A stretch of 56,517 nt of DNA, taken from Seminavis robusta. Lineage: Eukaryota; Bacillariophyta; Bacillariophyceae; Naviculales; Naviculaceae. Position 1 is the first letter of the stretch. Every line of letters begins with the position of its first letter. Positions 50,649 to 56,517 of the stretch are shown here, piece after piece. The stretch covers positions 1 through 56,517 of the forward strand of contig CAICTM010000615.1 in assembly GCA_903772945.1 (NCBI GenBank), read 5' to 3'. The position numbers and the translations under genes were made by a program. The notes beneath the pieces are model-generated. The model did no database searches, had not been told where the DNA came from, and saw nothing but the letters and a program-made list of their open reading frames with translations.

Positions 50649-51596
50649 ATGAACCTCATCCTGCTGCAGCCGTCGGAGCTCACTGTTGCTGCTACTACCT
50701 CTACTAGTGCTACTTCCTCATCATCTACTAGCAGTGATGAAGCACCATCGGAACGAACGGCCGTTCTGGCGGCAGGAGATGCCAGGGCCAAGCACATTGT
50801 AAAGCATTTGCGAAAGACAACGGGTGAGACGGTGACGGTGGGGATTGAAGGTGCCCACCTGTATCAGGCTACCATTGTTGTGCTGGATAATGGGTCGTTG
50901 GAATTATCGCTCAGCCAGCAAACCCACGATGACCACACTGCGCAGCCTCGTGTCACGCTCCTTTTGGCCATGCCCTTTCCGATGCGGCTCAAGTATCTTT
51001 GGCCGGTGGTAGCCAGCATGATGGTAGAACGGGTGGTCGTGATACAGGGTTCCTTGTCCAATCCAGAGTTTGCCAAGTCGCGAGTGTTGCAACCAGACAC
51101 CTACTTGCCGCTACTCAGGGAAGGATTGAGTCAAGGAGGTCACACACAACTGCCAACAGTGGAAGTTGCAGTGGACCAGCCCATGTCCACTATCGAGAGT
51201 TTGGAAGGGTTATTAAACAAGACGGATCAACAAGGTGACAATAGCAACACTACTACCGTCAAGATATTCTTGGATTGCGGTGATGAAACTACTGTTCCAC
51301 CAACCGTGCGTGAAATTATCATGGGACAAACAAAGATATTGTCGACGGAAACACCTTCGGCAGTCATCGCTATTGGGCCGGAGCGAGGATGGACCGAGCA
51401 AGAAGCCCAATTGTTTGCCAAAGCTGGATTTCATGCAGCCGCTCTAGGTCCCTCCATTTTGCGCGTGGATACTGCCGTGATATCCGCCATCTCATTGACA
51501 CAAGCGGCTCTTCAGGAATGGTGTCTGAAACATTATCATTCTCAACATGCCGAAGGAGAGGGAAGCAACAACAAACGAAAACACGGGGAAGATTGA
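50649..51596 (+). CDS. RsmE-type rRNA uridine N3-methyltransferase
   Basis: Encodes 315 residues, intron-free. RsmE methylates N3 of U1498 in bacterial 16S rRNA, so a eukaryotic copy usually serves plastid or mitochondrial ribosomes. The N-terminal PUA-like part has MNLILLQPSEL, a Ser/Thr-rich insert at about 10-35 and AKHIVKHLRKTTGETVTVGI. The SPOUT methyltransferase part has LLLAMPFPMRLKYLWPVVAS, KSRVLQPDTYLPLLREGLSQ and the knot motif IGPERGWTEQEAQLFAKAGF, with LGPSILRVDTAVI closing it; these bind SAM in the family. GPERGW replaces the common GPEGGW. No presequence is visible, so the compartment is uncertain. A basic Asn/Lys-rich tail ends the protein. Confidence 0.88.
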   Translation: MNLILLQPSELTVAATTSTSATSSSSTSSDEAPSERTAVLAAGDARAKHIVKHLRKTTGETVTVGIEGAHLYQATIVVLDNGSLELSLSQQTHDDHTAQPRVTLLLAMPFPMRLKYLWPVVASMMVERVVVIQGSLSNPEFAKSRVLQPDTYLPLLREGLSQGGHTQLPTVEVAVDQPMSTIESLEGLLNKTDQQGDNSNTTTVKIFLDCGDETTVPPTVREIIMGQTKILSTETPSAVIAIGPERGWTEQEAQLFAKAGFHAAALGPSILRVDTAVISAISLTQAALQEWCLKHYHSQHAEGEGSNNKRKHGED

Positions 51597-52471
51597 ATGG
51601 TGGTTGTTTTAGTGTCAATCGAATTGCACTGCGAAAAGAGCTCTGTCATCCAAAAAGCAAGCGAACTTTTCAGCACTCTGAATACCACCACAGGACATCA
51701 AAAGGTGCGTTTGCTGTATCGACCACAATCAGATACGTGGACAATCGTTTTGCTTGTTTGTTTGCTTGCTGTGCTTGCGTCGGCAACTGTTCTTGTGTGT
51801 GTGTTTGCGCGAATCCTCGACAATATCATGCTAAGATTGGTGAAGTCCATGTTCTTCTATTGGACTTCTCCACGGCTGTTTGAGGAATATTGATCTTGTA
51901 CCCGCTTCCAACAGCTTCCAAGTTTCATTTTGATCTGCCAGCTTGGAAGTATAATAGCTACGGGAGTCATTTCGTACCGTATTCTTGTGTTGGATCATCT
52001 GGATGTAACAATCCAGTATTGCAATGCAGGTGTAAGCAACTCACAGTTTGACTTTTTTCTGATTAATTGTTTGGCATTGAAGGGTCTTGGGAGCTGCAAC
52101 CTCCGCGCAATTAAAACTGTCAACGAGGTTCGTTGGCTTGTGAAGTGTGTCAGTAAGGAGAGCTAGCCTAGCAGGAAGCTCGTCGAAATACGATGCAGGG
52201 ACGATAGGTCTCCTGTGTGAGCAAAACTGGGGACTCAGAATGCTCACACGTATCTACTATGGAAAACCGAGGAAGCGTAACTAAGTTGGACCTCAACTTC
52301 ATCATAGCGCCTTTTATCCAATAGTTACTTCTTACTACCATACATGTAGTAACACCTGTTGGTAACATCGCACGTTTGCGAGCAATAGATACAACAGTTT
52401 CATTTTGGAAGGACAAGCGGGTGGCTTCTATTCTGCCCTTAAAACATGACGAATGATTCAATCTTCAAGAA
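51597..52471. other. Intergenic
   Basis: A frame at 51597-51893 begins right after the RsmE stop codon and has one hydrophobic stretch (IVLLVCLLAVLASATVLVCV), but it could be chance in 3' UTR. No other signal. Confidence 0.35.
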
Positions 52472-54051
52472 TCAATCACTGGTCCAGCGTTGCTGTAGTG
52501 CGTTCAACCTGGCTTCATACTCTTCCCGCCACACCCGAGCGCTGTTGGCAAATGTATCTGCCACTTCTGAAAAATTGTCCAATTCGTCCGGCACGGTGAT
52601 GGAATCCGCCGGTTCTCCAGTGTATTGTGGTGTCGGCAAGTTGTTGTTGGTAATCAGATCCGGCGTAAAGGATACGACACGATCCGCCAAGGGACGCGAC
52701 TCGGGTGGAAAGTTGGCGCCCGCCATGGCCTGATGATGGACTGCCATGGCCCGACGTCCATAGACACTGCGAGGCGCCACTGCCACAGTCGACCGAATCG
52801 ATGTTCCTACCGTAGAAGCACTGGCAAAGCTCAACGTTTCACTGGCATGTGTGGCCACCGTCAGGGGACTCTGTGATCGACTGCGAGGTTCCTCCCGACT
52901 GTCTTGCGGGGCGTTAGATCGTCCCCGGCGAGAGGGGGTGTTCATTTCGACTACTTCGGATGGCTCGTCAGGAAGGATTCGTCTCACATTGACGGTACTC
53001 CCGTCTCCACGTGTAGTGGATGTGACCACAGTATTGGCGACGGTGCTGTTGGTCACGCTGGTAGCCAAAGATGAATTGCCGTCCGTGTCCTGTCCTCGTG
53101 TGGCTCGGACGGACAGTCCAAAAGTGTTGGTCTCACCAATCATGGGATTCAATAGAATAGACTCCAGATTGTCGCCCACCGTGACTCGGGGAGGACGTGA
53201 TCCTTGCGTGGGGGCTTTTTGATGATGACGAAAAGTAAGAAACAATGAGAGACAACCAGAGAGACGAGCACAACCAAAAACAATACAGACCAATTCACCA
53301 CAGTCAGTTTTCATAGTTCTCACACCCCAACTAACTTACTTGACTGCTGAGAAGACGAAGCTGTAAGATCTCGATTACTGGCTTCCATTCCTTCGTGGTG
53401 TGTCACTGGGTTGCCAGAATCTGATTCCTGCGTGCCCTCTTCGGATTCCTTGTCGCTGCCATCATCCGCCGTTTCACCATCGTCATTGAGAAAACTTCCC
53501 GCTGTGACTCCCGATGCCAAACTGGCACCGGAACTAATGACGGCCAAATTATTGGGAGGATCCTCCGCCACATTGTCGCCACTACCACTACTGCCATTAT
53601 TACTGGGATGCATTTCAACATTTTCATTGATTGTCGTAAAGCTGGTGGGTAGGCGGTTCACTGCCAGATGCTGATGATATGCGTACCCTCGCTGCGCCTG
53701 TTGGTAGTGTTGCTGTTGATGAAGACTCTGTTGTTGTCGAATGGCCGCTTCACGGCGCTCCACTTTGGCTTCGAGGCGCAAGAGCTTGGTTTCCATGGCC
53801 ACCATGAATTCATTTTGCAGCAAAATTTGAGAATGGAGACGCTGCTCCAGTGCCGTTCGTTTGGAAGATTCTTGTTGCATCACTGTCAGAATTTGCTCCA
53901 TGGAGCGGTCCAAATGGGTTTTGAAATTGTCTGACAGGGACGTCAGCAATGACGCTTCGGTGGATGAAGTGGGGTTACTCTTGGGTTGGCCGTGGAGGAC
54001 TGAATTGAGCTCTTCATCCTCTGTCTTCTTTTCGTCTACAATTTGCGACAT
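52472..54051 (-). CDS. Low-complexity coiled-coil protein, unknown
   Basis: Two exons, 54051-53340 and 53214-52472, around a 125-nt intron (GTAAGT donor; the AAAAAG acceptor keeps the frame) give about 484 residues. The start is the ATG at 54051 (MSQIVDEKKTED); a second ATG nine codons upstream is possible. A coiled coil at about residues 35-115 has SLSDNFKTHLDRSMEQILTV, then a Gln/His-rich stretch. The rest is Ser/Thr/Asp-rich and disordered apart from a short C-terminal helix (ARVWREEYEARLNALQQRW). No family recognised. The acceptor is not strongly pyrimidine-rich, so the precise join may differ. Confidence 0.6.
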
Positions 54052-54452
54052 CTTGCTCCAAGCAATGGTTCCAATCAAGAATGTGGGCGTGGCAAACCTG
54101 TGAATTGTTGGTGTTGTTTGGTTCGTGTTTTTCGGGGAAGCACCAAGTGAACTCCAAACTGACTCGACTCTTTCTTTTCGATGCTAGTCAATCAATAGCT
54201 AATCAATCCAGCTCAAGGACCGACCCTTCTCCTGCTACTCCTTATTAGACAAATGAACTCAGATACTACCAGAGGCGCAGTCAAGATTTGATTCACACGC
54301 ACAACAATTGACAACCAACAACAATGATGAAATGCTCATGTGCATCACTCGGAGGAGAACAATGAAACTTGATGAGAGGAATTCGAATTTCTGTCGAATT
54401 TGGCTCCAAAAGGGTTTTTAGACGCAACTTCATGTAAAAAATCGAAAAGGAT
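54052..54452. other. Intergenic
   Basis: Upstream region of the minus-strand gene. AT-rich, with no gene or repeat seen. Confidence 0.4.
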
Positions 54453-54901
54453 TAAGCCAGCGGAGCTGTGTAACCTCGGCAGAAAGGTTTCAGTGCAGAA
54501 GCAGATACATGTACCCCTATAGCTAGCTAACTAGAAGCAGACACCTCTAGTGCTTAGCTAGTGCTTAACTTGTGCTTAGCTAGCTAGAAGAAAATCCCCC
54601 CTAGCTAGAAGCAGATTCCCATAGCAAGCTAGAAGCAGACACCCCTAGCTAGCTAGAATACTAGTTATATAGCTTTCGCTGGCTTTAGAGTTTTTCCTGG
54701 TAGAAGCAGATCCCCCTACTAGGATGGATGTAAATTGCTTTAGCTGGTTTGCACCATCCTAGCTAGGATACTTACTTAGTTTTTGCTGACTTATTTGTAT
54801 TCTAACCCTACGCTTATACCTGCTGGGACCACCGTAGCAGGAAAAATAAGCCAGCGGAGCTGTGTAACCTCGGCAGAAAGGTTTCAGTGTAGAAGCAGAT
54901 A
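54453..54901 (+). repeat. Direct repeat with GCTAGCTAGAAGCAGA minisatellite
   Basis: A 55-bp sequence (54453-54507 and 54847-54901) is repeated 394 bp apart with two or so differences; it contains CCAGCGGAGCTGTGTAACC and GGCAGAAAGGTTTCAGTG. Between the copies, variants of (GCTAGC)TAGAAGCAGA(C/T)(A/C)CCCC recur many times to about 54790. The layout suggests an old tandem or LTR-like remnant next to the copia fragment. Confidence 0.6.
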
Positions 54902-55013
54902 ACCCCATTGCGACAATACCATTGTGCATTGATTAATCTAGGGATCTAAGAGATGTAAAGTTTGTATTTCCAAATAAGTGAGCAGTTATTGATTATTTTC
55001 TAGAATAAGCCTG

Positions 55014-56517
55014 CTAATTGTAAAGCTGTAAAGCTGAATTGTAAGCTGTATCCCGTCGCACTCCCTTACAGCTGAAATGAAGCTGGAGCAAGAAACGATA
55101 GGAGAGAGTCCCCAGCAAAGTGCTGAGGAAATTACCATCCCATGAGGAGCTTCCGAATGACAGCAAACTGTGGAGCCGGAAGACCCTTAGTGAAATGTCG
55201 GCCCGTTGTTCAAGAGTCGGAATATACTTAGCCCGATGCCCTTCGACTCCCCGATATTGGAACTGAAGAAGTGGTACTTCAATGCCAAATACTTGTTGCG
55301 CGAGACATTTTGGGAACATTCACAAGAGAACAGAACCTTGGTTGTCTTCGAACACTGTAGAGCGCACAGACTATCAGTAATTACCGGCATATTCAGTTTG
55401 CTACCAATTTCCTTGAGCAAAGCTCCATAGGAAGCAGCTCCTCATTGACATGCTGAAGGCAACATACTCAGCAGCAGTGGAGCTCAAAGTAATATCAGTC
55501 TGTAGCTTGCTCGACCAGATAATAGGGCACCCAACAGAGTCAGGACAAATCCAGTGCGAGACTTGACGGACACAGGATCCTGTTCATCCTCATATCCATA
55601 CAATCCGGCGAAGTCAGCATCGACCCAACAGTCAAGTCCCTGATCAAGTTTAGGGCTAAAACAAATGCCTTTGTCACTTGTGCCAATCAGATACCGAATA
55701 ATACGTTTAATTGCTTGAGCATGGAATGCCTGGGATTGTGACTGAATCGTGCCACCTGGTGCACACTAAATGTGATGTCTGGGCGAGTGTTTGACGCAAT
55801 ATAAAGAAGCATCCCAACTGCAGCTGGATAGCTCCACTCTTCTTCAAATGGGGCCCCAGTTTGTCAGCTCCGAGAGGATCGGTGGCGGCAGGAGAAAGCT
55901 TCTTGCTAGCGTCAGACATACCAGTATAATTCGATGACTTTATTGATGAGCCCTTTTTGAGTAAGCTCAACATTGTCTCCCTGTCTTTCAAAATTAATGC
56001 CGAGGAATCCAAAGATGTCACCTTTTCTTCCATGGTGAGAGTACAATCCAAGTTTCTGGAGCTGCCCAACATAGGACTCAATCAGATCATTGTCTGGACT
56101 GAGCCAGATTTGGTCATCACAATAATTTAATACCATGGATTGTATGCTCCTGATGAATAAACAAACATGGTTCTGCTGCCGATGTTTCGAAAACAAGTTG
56201 GATCATCCCGCGACATAGATGCTCATAAAATATTTAGGTGAATCGGTCTGCCCATAGATGATTTGTCAAGTTTCAAAACAAGTCCTGTCCTTCATATCCT
56301 TTGGGTACGATAGTACTGAGGCAATTCCAGTACATGGCTGTCGACAAGGCTGAGGATTGACAGAAAGCAAGAGTAAAATCAACTTGTCTCGATCCCATAG
56401 CATGTGCAGCTGCAAGAAAAGACCGGCTCTAACGGTGGGCCAACCAACAAGTGGAGAGTACGCGACGCCTTCATAGGACTGAAGGTCCCTCCTCTGCAGC
56501 ACCATCTAGATTTGAAC
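55014..56517 (-). pseudogene. Ty1/copia pol fragment (RT and RNase H), decayed
   Basis: Minus strand, running off the right edge. Pieces appear in order but in changing frames: a GWPTVR start of the RT region (about 56440); the RT palm as NYCDDQIWLSPDND (about 56120), where YCDD replaces YVDD; FGFLGINFERQGDNVELTQ and GLINKV (about 55930-56000); TRPDITFSVHQVARFSHNP in mixed frames (about 55740-55790); and the RNase H motif CWVDADFAGLYGYEDEQDP (about 55590-55640). After that ITDSLCALQCSKTTKVLF and KYHFF appear (about 55260-55370). Such copia elements of the CoDi type are common in diatoms. Many frame breaks and the altered active site show that it is dead. Confidence 0.78.

Noticed and set aside
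51597..51893. 98-residue protein after the RsmE stop
   Set aside because: Starts at the base after the stop codon, has no family motif, and its single hydrophobic stretch can arise by chance in 3' UTR.

Overview
The window looks like nuclear DNA of a diatom, most likely a raphid pennate; the species cannot be fixed from sequence alone. The signs are a metacaspase with the p10-before-p20 (type III) order seen in algae with secondary plastids, a DUF6824-type protein, a protein with a diatom-style signal/transit presequence, ankyrin and BTB proteins of diatom style, a Ty1/copia relic and short introns (67-126 nt, mostly GTAAGT or GTACGT donors). No rRNA, tRNA, CRISPR array or bacterial operon was seen. 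Genes lie on both strands, each with its own start, and are separated by GTAC-rich intergenic DNA.

Layout. 1-10 kb: an acidic coiled-coil protein (minus), a Gln-rich coiled-coil protein that may be an ATRIP-like factor (plus), a small single-pass membrane protein (minus), a repeat-rich gap with two local repeat families, then a two-exon DUF6824 protein. 10.5-17.7 kb: a five-exon TRAPPC8/Trs85-like trafficking subunit (minus), then a farnesyl diphosphate synthase with two N-terminal hydrophobic segments and a C-terminus displaced by two frameshifts. 18-25 kb: a decayed YeeE/YedE-type transporter, a 565-bp MITE-like element with a 4-bp target duplication, and a complete PIF/Harbinger transposon (DDE transposase plus partner gene, matching terminal inverted repeats, 3-bp target duplication). 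25-28 kb: a secreted FKBP, an eIF5A-like protein and a broken BTB protein.

28.5-34.1 kb is the most unusual block. Two divergent genes of unknown family both run outward into roughly 300-400 bp of inverted-repeat sequence, so the whole looks like an undescribed terminal-inverted-repeat element. The right arm is preceded by three near-identical 67-nt introns in tandem, separated by 41-42-nt exons. 34-40 kb: a secreted aldo/keto reductase with an extra N-terminal domain, a 129-bp palindrome, sphingosine-1-phosphate lyase, a possible tiny spliced gene and a possibly myristoylated LURP-one-like protein.

40-54 kb: a Cys-rich gene broken by a 22-bp tandem duplication, a probable plastid protein, a decayed ankyrin gene, the type III metacaspase (with an inferred 9-nt exon), a double-C2 protein with a zinc knuckle and basic tail, a broken unrecognised gene, an RsmE-type rRNA methyltransferase preceded by a 19-bp tandem array, and a low-complexity coiled-coil protein. 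54.4-56.5 kb: a minisatellite and a decayed copia pol fragment that runs off the window.

Frameshifts recur (FPPS, YeeE, BTB, the plus-strand gene of the 28.5-34.1 kb block, Cys-rich, ankyrin and copia), while many very long frames are intact. This fits decay concentrated in accessory and mobile genes, but scattered long-read indel errors cannot be excluded from the sequence alone.
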